From Sphingobium sp. CECT 9361 (GTDB lineage Bacteria; Pseudomonadota; Alphaproteobacteria; Sphingomonadales; Sphingomonadaceae), in assembly GCF_918741285.1 (NCBI RefSeq), contig NZ_CAKKNC010000012.1:62001-126000 (forward strand): 64,000 nt of DNA. The letters run 5' to 3'. Below are positions 56,121-64,000 of the stretch, piece by piece. The notes below the pieces were generated by a model. That model made no database searches, was not told where the DNA came from, and saw only the letters and a program-made list of their open reading frames with translations. The translations under genes were made by a program, and so were the position numbers. Each line of letters starts with the position of its first letter. Position 1 is the stretch's first letter.

Positions 56121-56504
56121 ATGCCTGCACCGCATCGCCTTGCCCTGGCCGCGCTCGCCGCCAGCGTGCTCGTCGCATCCCCGGCCTTCGCCCATCCCAA
56201 GCTCCTGTCCTCGACGCCTGTCGCCAATGCGAGCGTCGCGGCCCCGTCGAAGATCACGCTCACTTTCAGCGAGGGCTTGATGCCCAGGCTGTCGGGCGCC
56301 GAGATCGTCATGACCGGCATGCCCGGCATGCCCAACCATCGCATGGCGGTCACGGGCTTCAAGACCTCGACCGGCGCTGACGGCAAGACGCTTATCCTGA
56401 CGCTCGCGCGACCGCTCTCGGCCGGAAGCTATCAGGTCGCCTGGCATGTCGTCTCGACCGATACGCACCGGATTCAGGGCAACCTCGCCTTCACTGTGAC
56501 GTGA
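56121..56504 (+). CDS. copC: CopC periplasmic copper-binding protein
   Basis: A 127-residue protein with a signal peptide ending SPAFA, then HPKLLSSTPVANASV: the mature N-terminal His is the Cu(II) ligand of CopC. A Met-rich loop (MTGMPGMPNHRM) could bind Cu(I), and STDTHRIQG is the C-terminal family motif. GAAGGAG lies upstream. Four bases separate it from copD. Confidence 0.85.
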   Translation: MPAPHRLALAALAASVLVASPAFAHPKLLSSTPVANASVAAPSKITLTFSEGLMPRLSGAEIVMTGMPGMPNHRMAVTGFKTSTGADGKTLILTLARPLSAGSYQVAWHVVSTDTHRIQGNLAFTVT

Positions 56505-56508
56505 CCCG

Positions 56509-57438
56509 GTGAGCGACGTGGCTCTCGTCGCGATCCGCTGGGCGCTCTACGTCGACCTCGGGCTGCTGTTCGGTCTGCCGCTGTTTGCGCTCTATGCGCT
56601 CGGCGGCGGGCGGACCGGGCGGCGGCACCTGCCGATGGTCGCTCCGCTCATCGGCCTCGCGGTGCTCGGCCTCATCCTCTCTTCGCTGGGTTTCCTGTTC
56701 CAGGGAGCGGCCATGGCCGGCGTGCCGTTCACCCAGCCGGACATGTCGATCCTCGGCGACCTCCTCGACGAAACGGCGCTGGGCCTCGCGCTCAAGATAC
56801 GAATGCTGGCGCTTCTTTTCGTGCTGTTCGGCGCTGCGCTGCTGAGCCGATTGCCGCGCGGCGCCACCCTGGGTGTGACGGTCGCAGGCGCAGTCGCGCT
56901 GGCGACGCTTGCCTGGTCGGGTCACGGCGCGGCCGGGGAAGGCAATGCGGGGTGGCTGCAACTTGCGGCCGACCTCCTTCATCTCTTTGCGGCCGGGGCA
57001 TGGGTCGGGGCGATCGCCGCCTTTCTCATCCTGACCCTGCCGACGATCGCGACCGATGACATGGAGCGGGCAATGCTGGCCGAGTGCGCCCTGCGCGGCT
57101 TCGCAAGCGTCGGCACGCTGATCGTTGGCCTGCTCATTCTCACCGGCGCCATCAACGGCGCCTTTTTGGTCGGCCCTGACCATGTCCTGACGCTGGCGCA
57201 ATCGACCTATGGGCTGCTGCTGATCGCCAAGCTCCTGCTTTTTGCCGCGATGGTCGGCCTTGCCGGACTCAACCGCTTCCGCCTCACGCCCGCGCTGAAT
57301 TTCGCCATTGCGCAACAGGACGCGGCGGCGGCGATGGTCCTGTTGCGCAAGAGCTTGCTCGTCGAGGGCTGCCTGGCGGTCGTCATTCTAGGGCTCGTCG
57401 CATGGCTGGGAACACTGTCTCCGCCAATGTCGGTCTAG
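56509..57438 (+). CDS. copD: CopD-like copper homeostasis membrane protein
   Basis: A 309-residue protein with about eight membrane segments and CopD features ([39 protein letters not shown]). GTG start four bases after copC. CopC and CopD work together, probably in copper passage across the inner membrane. Confidence 0.8.
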   Translation: MSDVALVAIRWALYVDLGLLFGLPLFALYALGGGRTGRRHLPMVAPLIGLAVLGLILSSLGFLFQGAAMAGVPFTQPDMSILGDLLDETALGLALKIRMLALLFVLFGAALLSRLPRGATLGVTVAGAVALATLAWSGHGAAGEGNAGWLQLAADLLHLFAAGAWVGAIAAFLILTLPTIATDDMERAMLAECALRGFASVGTLIVGLLILTGAINGAFLVGPDHVLTLAQSTYGLLLIAKLLLFAAMVGLAGLNRFRLTPALNFAIAQQDAAAAMVLLRKSLLVEGCLAVVILGLVAWLGTLSPPMSV

Positions 57439-57608
57439 CGCAATGCCAACCGCCCGAGCAGAGCGAGCGCCATGCAGTCCTACGCGCCGCCCTTGGGAGC
57501 CGGATCAACGCAGCCCGGGATCGACTTGAGACATATCCCTGTTTCGCGCAGCCGGGTGTCGAGCGTGGGGGCGTTGAGCACCAGCCTCGCCGCTTAGGAG
57601 AATACGTA

Positions 57609-57639
57609 TTGACCCTGACACGGTGTCAGACCCTACATC
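57609..57639 (+). promoter_or_regulatory. CueR-type promoter for copA
   Basis: TTGACC (57609-57614) and TACATC (57634-57639) with a 19-base spacer containing the dyad CTGACAC-G-GTGTCAG (57615-57629). The copA ATG is 26 bases beyond the -10. A CueR gene lies downstream in the same run of genes. Confidence 0.75.
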
Positions 57640-57665
57640 GTCAGGCGTCGAAAAGGAGCAAGGCG

Positions 57666-60023
57666 ATGAACGAGACACACTCAGCGGCGCATGGAGGCGG
57701 TTGCTGCGGCGGCCACGGTGCGGCGAAACCAGTGGCGGGCGTGAAGGATCCGGTCTGCGGCATGACCGTCGATCCGGCCAAGACCGCCCATCATGCCGAG
57801 CATGGCGGCAAGAGCTGGCATTTCTGCAGCGCGGGCTGCCGCTCCAAGTTCATTGCCGATCCGGAGCGCTACTTCCGGCCGGCCGCGTCGCCGGCCGAGG
57901 CCCCCGAAGGCACGATCTGGACATGCCCGATGCATCCCGAGATCCGTCAGGACCATCCCGGTGCCTGCCCGATCTGCGGCATGGCGCTCGAGCCGGCAAC
58001 GGTGACCGCCGACAGCGGCCCCAGTCATGAGCTGATCGATTTCACGCGGCGGTTCTGGGTTGGTCTGGTGCTCGCGGTTCCCGTGTTGATCCTCGAAATG
58101 GGGGCGCACCTCTTCCCGGTAATCCATCGCTTGGTGCCGATGTCGGTCTCGGTCTGGGTTCAGCTCGTCCTCGCCACCCCGGTCGTGCTCTGGGCCGGAT
58201 GGCCGTTCTTCGTGCGGGGCTGGGCCTCGCTCAAGACCCGCAATCTCAACATGTTCACTCTGATCGCCATGGGGACCGGCGTCGCCTGGGTCTACAGCGT
58301 CGTCGCGACGCTCGCCCCGCAGATATTTCCGCCCGCATTCCGCGCCGGGGACGGGATGGTCGCGGTCTATTTTGAGGCGGCCGCAGTGATCACCGTCCTT
58401 GTGCTGCTGGGGCAGGTACTGGAGCTGCGTGCGCGAGAACGCACCTCCGGCGCGATCAAGGCTCTGCTCAATCTCGCGCCCAAGACCGCGCGTCGCATCG
58501 CCGCTGACGGCGCGGAGGAAGAGGTCGGTCTCGAGTTGATCGCCGTGGGCGACCGCCTGCGGGTACGTCCCGGCGAGAAGGTGCCGGTCGACGGCGTGGT
58601 CGAGGATGGACGCTCCTCGCTCGACGAATCGATGGTCACCGGCGAATCCATGCCCGTTACCAAGGCCAGGCAAGACAAGGTCATCGGCGGCACGCTCAAC
58701 CAGACCGGCGCGCTCGTCATCGTCGCCGACAAGGTCGGGCGCGACACGATGCTCGCGCGCATCGTCCAGATGGTCGCGGAGGCGCAGCGCTCGCGCGCGC
58801 CGATCCAGCGCATGGCCGATCAGGTCTCGGGCTGGTTCGTCCCCGTCGTCATCGGCATCGCTATCATCGCCTTCATCGCCTGGAGCATCTGGGGCCCGGA
58901 GCCGCGCTTCGCCTACGGGCTCGTCGCGGCCGTTGCCGTGCTGATCATCGCCTGTCCCTGCGCGCTCGGGTTGGCCACGCCGATGTCAATCATGGTCGGT
59001 GTCGGCCGGGGCGCGGGGCTCGGCGTCCTCATCAAGAATGCCGAGGCCCTTGAGCATATGGAAAAGGTCGACACGCTCGTCGTCGACAAGACCGGCACGC
59101 TTACCGAAGGCCGTCCGGCTGTCACGCAGGTCGTGCCGGCTTCCGGCTTCGACGAAGCGGAGCTGCTGCGTCTTGCCGCATCGGTGGAGCGTGCGTCCGA
59201 GCATCCGCTGGCACTTGCGATCGTCGAGGCCGCGAAAGACCGTGGCATCGCCATGAGCGAGGTGAGCGACTTCGACTCTCCGACAGGGCGCGGCGCGCTC
59301 GGCACCGTCGATGGCCGCCGGATCGTCCTCGGCAATGCCCGCTTCCTGGGCGAGGAGGGGATCGCGACGGAAGCGCTGGCTGAGCAGGCCGACACGCTTC
59401 GCCGCGATGGCGCCACGGCGATCTTCATCGGTGTCGACGGCAAGGTGGGAGGAGCGTTCGCGATCGCCGATCCTGTGAAGCAGACGACACCCGAAGCGTT
59501 GGCCGCGCTCAAGGCGGAAGGTATCCGCGTCGTCATGCTGACCGGCGACAACCGCACGACCGCCGAAGCGGTCGCGAGACGCCTCGGGATCGACGATGTC
59601 GAGGCCGAAGTTCTGCCAGACCAGAAGAGTGCCGTGGTCGCTCGTCTTAAAGCCGAAGGCCGCGTCGTCGCGATGGCTGGAGATGGCGTCAACGACGCGC
59701 CGGCGCTGGCTGCCGCCGATGTCGGCATCGCCATGGGCTCGGGGACGGACGTTGCGATCGAGAGCGCGGGCGTGACGCTCCTCAAGGGCGATCTCATGGG
59801 CATCGTGCGGGCACGGCGGTTGAGCCAGGCGACCATGTCCAACATCCGCCAGAACCTGGTCTTCGCCTTCATCTACAATGTCGCCGGGGTCCCGGTCGCG
59901 GCGGGCGTCCTCTATCCGCTGTTCGGCATCCTCCTGTCACCGATCATCGCGGCGTTGGCGATGGCGCTGTCTTCGGTGAGCGTTGTCACGAACGCGCTCC
60001 GCCTCAACCGGCAAGCGCTGTGA
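57666..60023 (+). CDS. copA: CopA-type Cu(I)-exporting P1B-1 ATPase with YHS domain
   Basis: A 785-residue copper ATPase. The N-terminus has no HMA domain; instead it has a Cys/His patch ([10 protein letters not shown]), a YHS domain ([12 protein letters not shown]) and a heavy-metal-binding domain (TWTCPMHP with CPICGM). Core motifs: [32 protein letters not shown], and P1B-1 residues FIYNVAGVP and [15 protein letters not shown]. Start at 57666 follows AAGGAG. Controlled by the CueR-type promoter upstream. Confidence 0.9.
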   Translation: MNETHSAAHGGGCCGGHGAAKPVAGVKDPVCGMTVDPAKTAHHAEHGGKSWHFCSAGCRSKFIADPERYFRPAASPAEAPEGTIWTCPMHPEIRQDHPGACPICGMALEPATVTADSGPSHELIDFTRRFWVGLVLAVPVLILEMGAHLFPVIHRLVPMSVSVWVQLVLATPVVLWAGWPFFVRGWASLKTRNLNMFTLIAMGTGVAWVYSVVATLAPQIFPPAFRAGDGMVAVYFEAAAVITVLVLLGQVLELRARERTSGAIKALLNLAPKTARRIAADGAEEEVGLELIAVGDRLRVRPGEKVPVDGVVEDGRSSLDESMVTGESMPVTKARQDKVIGGTLNQTGALVIVADKVGRDTMLARIVQMVAEAQRSRAPIQRMADQVSGWFVPVVIGIAIIAFIAWSIWGPEPRFAYGLVAAVAVLIIACPCALGLATPMSIMVGVGRGAGLGVLIKNAEALEHMEKVDTLVVDKTGTLTEGRPAVTQVVPASGFDEAELLRLAASVERASEHPLALAIVEAAKDRGIAMSEVSDFDSPTGRGALGTVDGRRIVLGNARFLGEEGIATEALAEQADTLRRDGATAIFIGVDGKVGGAFAIADPVKQTTPEALAALKAEGIRVVMLTGDNRTTAEAVARRLGIDDVEAEVLPDQKSAVVARLKAEGRVVAMAGDGVNDAPALAAADVGIAMGSGTDVAIESAGVTLLKGDLMGIVRARRLSQATMSNIRQNLVFAFIYNVAGVPVAAGVLYPLFGILLSPIIAALAMALSSVSVVTNALRLNRQAL

Positions 60024-60033
60024 AGCAAGGATC

Positions 60034-60570
60034 ATGGCTGCCGACACCGCCGTGATGTCGCAACTCACGCATCACCTCGAAGAGGTTCGCGAAACCGCTG
60101 CCGCTTCGGATGCGCTGTTCGTGCGGCTCGACGATCCGGCATCGCTCGCCAGTCACATGACCGGGTCGTTCTGGATGATGGGCGGCGGCGGGATAGAGTA
60201 TCTGCTCGATGAGCAGTGCGGCAAGGCGATCGGCTCGCGTATCACCATGATCGGCTCGGCCTTCGGGCTCAACCTCCGAGTGGACGAGGTGGTGGTTGAG
60301 CATGAGCCCCCGCGGCGCAAGCGATGGCGAACCGTCGGTGCACCGCAGCTCCTGATTATCGGCGGCTACGAGATGGGCTTCGAGATCGAGCCCTTGCCGT
60401 CGGGATCGCGATTGCGGGTGTGGATCGACTATGGCTTGCCCGGTTCGTTCCCGGGGCGACTCTTGGGCGCGCTGTTCGCGGGCTTCTACGCCCGCTGGTG
60501 CGTGGACCGGATGGTCGGGGATGCCGCCCGCACCTTTCCTCTCAAGGCGGGCGAGAAGGGCTCAGCATGA
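60034..60570 (+). CDS. SRPBCC-family protein of the copper operon
   Basis: A 178-residue helix-grip protein (SDALFVRLDDPASLASHM, PLPSGSRLRVWIDYGLPG, AGFYARWCVDRMVGDAA). It lies 10 bases after copA and overlaps cueR, so it is part of the copper operon. Ligand unknown. Similar in fold to the protein at 32932 but not in sequence. Confidence 0.65.
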   Translation: MAADTAVMSQLTHHLEEVRETAAASDALFVRLDDPASLASHMTGSFWMMGGGGIEYLLDEQCGKAIGSRITMIGSAFGLNLRVDEVVVEHEPPRRKRWRTVGAPQLLIIGGYEMGFEIEPLPSGSRLRVWIDYGLPGSFPGRLLGALFAGFYARWCVDRMVGDAARTFPLKAGEKGSA

Positions 60571-60965
60571 ATATCGGGGAGGCTTCGAAACAGACCGGCG
60601 TCTCGGAGCGGATGATCCGCCACTATGAGAAGATCGGCCTCATCCCGGCGCCGCCGCGCCGGGGCGCGGGCTATCGCGACTATGGCGAGCGCGACCTTTA
60701 TCGCCTGCGGTTCATCGCCAATGCGCGCGATCTCGGCTTCCCGATCGCGGAAATTCGGACCCTGCTCAGCCTTTGGGCGGATAATGGCCGCAACAGCGCC
60801 GATGTGAAGCGGGTTGCGCTGGCGCGTGCGGAGGAACTTCAGCGCAAGGCCGAAGCCCTGACTACCCTGCGGAAGACACTCCTCGATCTTGCCGAGCAGT
60901 GTCACGGCGACGAACGGCCGGATTGTCCCATCATCGCTGAGCTGACTGTCGGTAGAAAATGGTAA
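60567..60965 (+). CDS. cueR: CueR copper-responsive MerR-family regulator
   Basis: A 132-residue MerR protein with the CueR Cu(I) site at the C-terminus: QCHGDERPDCP (C-x7-C). The helix-turn-helix reads GVSERMIRHYEKIGLI. The ATG overlaps the SRPBCC stop. The copA promoter with its 19-base spacer is the expected target, giving autoregulation since cueR is downstream in the same operon. Confidence 0.88.
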   Translation: MNIGEASKQTGVSERMIRHYEKIGLIPAPPRRGAGYRDYGERDLYRLRFIANARDLGFPIAEIRTLLSLWADNGRNSADVKRVALARAEELQRKAEALTTLRKTLLDLAEQCHGDERPDCPIIAELTVGRKW

Positions 60966-61390
60966 AGCAGCCCGTCTCTCGGATCAGACCCGCTCTGGTG
61001 GGCGGAGTGTTGATCGCACTTGGCGTTCTCACGATGGGGCTTTCGATATATTTCCTCGGATTCCGTCCACCACTGCTCCCGGAGGATGTTCGCTATATTG
61101 GCGGCAATCCGCAGGCTCTTTCGCCAGCATTGCGGGATTGGCTTGGCATCGTATTTAACACGTGGGGAGGCTTTATCGCGGGATACGGAACCATGTTGAC
61201 CGGAGCCGGCGTTTTCATGCTGACTGGGCGGAATAGCTGGCTGATCAGGGCGACCGCACTAAGTCTCCTGATCGTATTCGGCCGCTTTCTTTACAGCAAT
61301 ATCGTCCTGAGTTCCGACTTTCTGTGGGTTATTGCGGGCCTGTTTGCGTTGTCATTGGCCGCCGTTTATCTTCTCATCGTTGAACTCTAA
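60959..61390 (+). CDS. Hypothetical four-helix membrane protein
   Basis: A 143-residue protein with four hydrophobic segments (ALVGGVLIALGVLTMGL, FIAGYGTMLTGAGVFML, ATALSLLIVFG, LWVIAGLFALSLAAVYLL). Its start overlaps the cueR stop, so it is the last gene of the copper operon. No known family recognised. Confidence 0.6.
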   Translation: MVKQPVSRIRPALVGGVLIALGVLTMGLSIYFLGFRPPLLPEDVRYIGGNPQALSPALRDWLGIVFNTWGGFIAGYGTMLTGAGVFMLTGRNSWLIRATALSLLIVFGRFLYSNIVLSSDFLWVIAGLFALSLAAVYLLIVEL

Positions 61391-61577
61391 CGCGATTTTG
61401 AGATAGCGATCGAAGATCGGCTTGCCCTTTGGCAGGAATGAGCCCGCACCAAAGCCGCCGGCCGGGGTGGTATCATCACCTTCTTGGCGAAGGTGGCGCA
61501 GCTTATGACGGCGTTTCGCTGTCACTCCGGGCTGGCTAAGCCGAAGGAAGCGCAGTTATATGGCTGTGTTTAGAGGC

Positions 61578-62198
61578 TCACGGCAGCTTTCCCATTCCTG
61601 CCGAAAAGGCGATCCTCAAGGTTTGGGAAAGGGTATGGACGCCGAGTTTGGACATGAGGTTGGCGCGATGGACCTCGACCGTTCGGGAAGAGATGCCGAG
61701 GTCGTAGGCGATAGTCTTGTTCGGGTGGCCCTGGGCGAGACCTTCAAGAACATCCCTTTCACGCTGCGTCAGCAGATCAATCAGCCTCCGCGCTCCGGCT
61801 TCTTCGACGGTACGGCTATCTGCCCGATCAATGCGCGCGAAAGCGCGGTCGATCGCATCGAGCAGTATGGCCCTTTCGATCGGCTTGGCGAGAAAGTCCA
61901 CGGCGCCTGCCTTCATCGCCTGGACTGCCAGCGCCACATCGCCATTTCCGGTCAGCACGACGACCGGCATGTCGATGTTTATCTGTGCCAGGGCGGCCTG
62001 AACCTCTAGACCATCCATGTCCGGCATATGCATGTCCAAAATGACGCACCCGTTCTCGGCCTCATCTGCACTCTGCAGAAATTCCGGTCCCGACGCATAA
62101 GTCTCAACGACAAACCCCGCCGTGCGTAGCGTGAATCCAACTGCTTTCCTGATTGTCTCTTCGTCATCGACGATATGAACGACGCGCTTGTCCCCCAT
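61578..62198 (-). CDS. FixJ-type response regulator
   Basis: A 206-residue two-domain regulator: receiver (VVHIVDDEETIRKAVGF, CVILDMHMPDMDG, FLAKPIE) and LuxR-type HTH (LTQRERDVLEGLAQG, NKTIAYDLGISSRTVE). AGGAGGACC precedes the ATG at 62198. It is closely related to the regulator half of the fusion at 54428. No kinase is adjacent. Function unknown; FixJ-type proteins often respond to oxygen. Confidence 0.85.
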   Translation of the reverse strand: MGDKRVVHIVDDEETIRKAVGFTLRTAGFVVETYASGPEFLQSADEAENGCVILDMHMPDMDGLEVQAALAQINIDMPVVVLTGNGDVALAVQAMKAGAVDFLAKPIERAILLDAIDRAFARIDRADSRTVEEAGARRLIDLLTQRERDVLEGLAQGHPNKTIAYDLGISSRTVEVHRANLMSKLGVHTLSQTLRIAFSAGMGKLP

Positions 62199-62412
62199 GG
62201 TCCTCCTAGGCAAACCGAACCGGCACCATGCTGCAGCGGCGATCATGGCGCCGCTTCGCGCGGGCCTTGTGCGGGTTGGACCATAGTCCAAGGTCAAGAG
62301 GGATTTGCACTGTTGCACGCGCGGGGCTGATCGCACACGCGTTCCAGTCGGTGCGGACGGTCAGGAACGTGCGATCGTTGGCTCACCAATCGCGAAGGTG
62401 GACCCATGCCGA

Positions 62413-63297
62413 TTACAGGAGGCTGTGAACCGCCTCGGCGATCATGGGCACCGTGTCGATACCGTTAGAAGCGTGGACAACTGTGTTGGTGCTGACGATG
62501 CGGCCAACAAGCGCGCCCAGCACCTGTGCTGCGTCTCCCGCGAAGAGGGGATGCACCACCGCGCAATCGGGCGGCGCAAAACCCATGCCAACGAGCTGGC
62601 GCGCAGCGCCCGCGAGTGTGCGGCCCGATGAGGCGATATCATCTACCAGCACCGCCTGGCGGTTGGAAAAGGTGGAGGCATCGGGGATCGAGATGGTCAC
62701 CTCGCGATCGCCGGAACGCGCCTTCTCGCAAACGAGGTACGGCGCGTCAGCGTCCGCTGCTACCTGCGCCACCCATTGCTGGCTTTCCGCGTCGGGTCCA
62801 ATGATCAGCGGTCGGGCGACATTCTGCTTGATCCAGGACGCCATCAGCGGCGCGGCATGAACGACCCGAGTAGGAATGCGGTAGATTTCCGACAGATCAT
62901 GATAGCGGTGGAGATGGGGATCGACCGTCACCATCCAGTCGAGATGGCGCGACAGGACGGCGGAAAAGGTGCGCGACGTCACGGCCTCGCCGGGATGGAA
63001 GCGCACGTCTTGGCGCATGTAGGCAAGATAGGGAGCGACAAGGCCAGCCTTGCGCGCCCCAAGCTCGCGAACCGTGTCCGCTGCGAACAGAAGTGGCAAC
63101 AGCTTTGCATTCGGACGATCGAGGCTGCACAGGAGGACGACGTCACGATCGGCGACATCGCTTACGGTCCTGAGATACGATTCTCCGTCCGGGAACTCGC
63201 GGTGCTCCAGTACGCCCGGCTGTGCGCCGAGCGCGGCACACAAGGCCTGGAGGAGCGCCTCACTGCCGGGAAGCGCGAAGACGATCGGCCGGCTCAT
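62413..63297 (-). CDS. Ribose-phosphate pyrophosphokinase family protein
   Basis: A 294-residue phosphoribosyl enzyme: EHREFPDGESYLR (PRPP synthetase N-terminal motif), MRQDVRFHPGEA, DPHLHRYHDL and the PRPP loop AVLVDDIASSGRTLAGA. Makes 5-phosphoribosyl pyrophosphate. It starts inside the stop of the thymidine-phosphorylase family gene, so they are co-translated. The pair suggests a nucleoside phosphate salvage pathway and not the main purine supply. Confidence 0.8.
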   Translation of the reverse strand: MSRPIVFALPGSEALLQALCAALGAQPGVLEHREFPDGESYLRTVSDVADRDVVLLCSLDRPNAKLLPLLFAADTVRELGARKAGLVAPYLAYMRQDVRFHPGEAVTSRTFSAVLSRHLDWMVTVDPHLHRYHDLSEIYRIPTRVVHAAPLMASWIKQNVARPLIIGPDAESQQWVAQVAADADAPYLVCEKARSGDREVTISIPDASTFSNRQAVLVDDIASSGRTLAGAARQLVGMGFAPPDCAVVHPLFAGDAAQVLGALVGRIVSTNTVVHASNGIDTVPMIAEAVHSLL

Positions 63298-64000
63298 TCC
63301 GCGGCGATCCCGAAGATCGCACCATTGCTCACCGCGAAGGCTGCCGCATAGTCGAGTTCGCCTGGGCTCTCGGCATGTATGGTGCACAGGGGTGTGCCTG
63401 CCTCAACTCTCTGGTTCAGGCGGCTATGGAGCGCGACTCCCGCGGCTTTGGCCATCGGGGCGCCGGCGAGCTTTGCGACGGTCGCGAGCTTGCGGTTGTC
63501 GATGCTGACGAGCCGGCCGGTATAAGGCGCGATCATATCCTGCTGAAATGGGGCAACCGGGGGTGCGCGCATGCCGCCCTGAGCTTCGCAGATGCGTTGG
63601 AATTTCGCCCAGGCACGGCCGCTTTCGAGACTTTCCAGCGCCCGCGCGAACCCTCCGCCGGCTGGTGTTGCCCCCGCCAACTCGAAGAGGCCTCCGGCGA
63701 GTTCGCATGCGCGCTGCGCGAGATCCTCCGCGCCGGGTTCGCCTTGAAGCACGGCCAGTATATCCTGAGCTTCGAGCGCCGGGCCGATGCCACGTCCGAT
63801 CGGCTCGGCGCCTGAGCCGCACATTACGCGGGTACGCAAGCCAAAGGCTTCGGCGACCGACGTCAGCGCCGTTGAGAGTGTGTCGGCCGCATCGGCGCTG
63901 CGCACCTTGGCAGTCGGACCGACCGGGATGTCGATCACGAGATGGGTCGCGCCGGCGGCGATCTTCTTGGAGAGAACCGAGGCCACCATCTGGCCGACCG
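63294..64000 (-). CDS. Thymidine phosphorylase family protein, 3' part (continues past window)
   Basis: The frame is open past the right edge, so the N-terminal part is outside. Visible: MVASVLSKKIAAGATHLVIDIPVGP, MCGSGAEPIGRGIGPALEA and the C-terminal YTGRLVSIDNRKLATVAKLAGAP segment, all normal for thymidine or AMP phosphorylases. Overlaps the PRPP synthetase start. Confidence 0.82.
   Translation of the reverse strand, partial: VGQMVASVLSKKIAAGATHLVIDIPVGPTAKVRSADAADTLSTALTSVAEAFGLRTRVMCGSGAEPIGRGIGPALEAQDILAVLQGEPGAEDLAQRACELAGGLFELAGATPAGGGFARALESLESGRAWAKFQRICEAQGGMRAPPVAPFQQDMIAPYTGRLVSIDNRKLATVAKLAGAPMAKAAGVALHSRLNQRVEAGTPLCTIHAESPGELDYAAAFAVSNGAIFGIAAE

Noticed and set aside
61391-61577. 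Minus-strand segment reading LPKGKPIFDRY
   Set aside because: Looks protein-like, but there is no start, no family match, and it is too short to support a pseudogene call.

Overview
The window reads as accessory DNA from a GC-rich alphaproteobacterium, most likely a sphingomonad (Sphingomonas, Sphingobium or a relative). The basis is codon use, protein style, repeated small His-rich proteins beside czc operons, and the IS66, IS3, IS91 and IS1111-type elements. No rRNA, tRNA, replication or conjugation gene was seen, so plasmid and chromosomal island cannot be told apart.

Layout. 1-8657: end of an MFS transporter, a small CzcI-like protein, a czcCBA efflux operon, a protease-fold/PDZ gene split by a frameshift, and a decayed cusF. 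8740-9834: mercury uptake (GDCCVxC protein, merT) divergent from merR, with no merA. 10043-16075: a lead-type (pbr) locus in which a UppP phosphatase and a P1B-2 ATPase diverge from a MerR-family regulator and an FTR1/cytochrome c permease; two operators are readable. 16175-20402: small genes, a GH130 enzyme, an orphan fliE and several Gly/His-rich proteins. 20300-25720: a truncated IS66, an Nramp transporter clipped by it, and an IS3 inside a decayed HAD phosphatase gene. 25910-39123: divergent paralogous CzcI-like proteins, a second czcCBA, then a tightly overlapping run (SRPBCC, lysozyme-inhibitor-like lipoprotein, ZIP, CDF, P1B-4 ATPase, thioredoxin-reductase-like enzyme) and MgtC.

39848-53966 is an IS-bounded block that looks like a defense island: IS91 with its integrase, a 1720-residue nuclease-STAND NTPase protein resembling Avs, a convergent DUF4365-like protein with a frameshift, a PIN gene split by an IS1111-type element whose 3' flank may encode a bridge RNA, an abortive-infection protein, and IS3.

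53934-62198 returns to metals: a response regulator clipped by IS3, a cnrYXH-like sensor operon whose sigma factor is fused to a FixJ-type response regulator, divergent promoters of matching architecture facing cnrY and copC, copCD, a CueR-type copA operon and a second FixJ-type regulator. The window ends in a PRPP synthetase and the 3' part of a thymidine phosphorylase family gene.

Taken together, these genes cover envelope export (czc, P1B ATPases), uptake (merT, pbrT, ZIP, Nramp), periplasmic binding (copC) and metal-responsive regulation by MerR-family activators plus an ECF system. The region has been reworked repeatedly by insertions, with at least four genes broken or clipped by IS elements.
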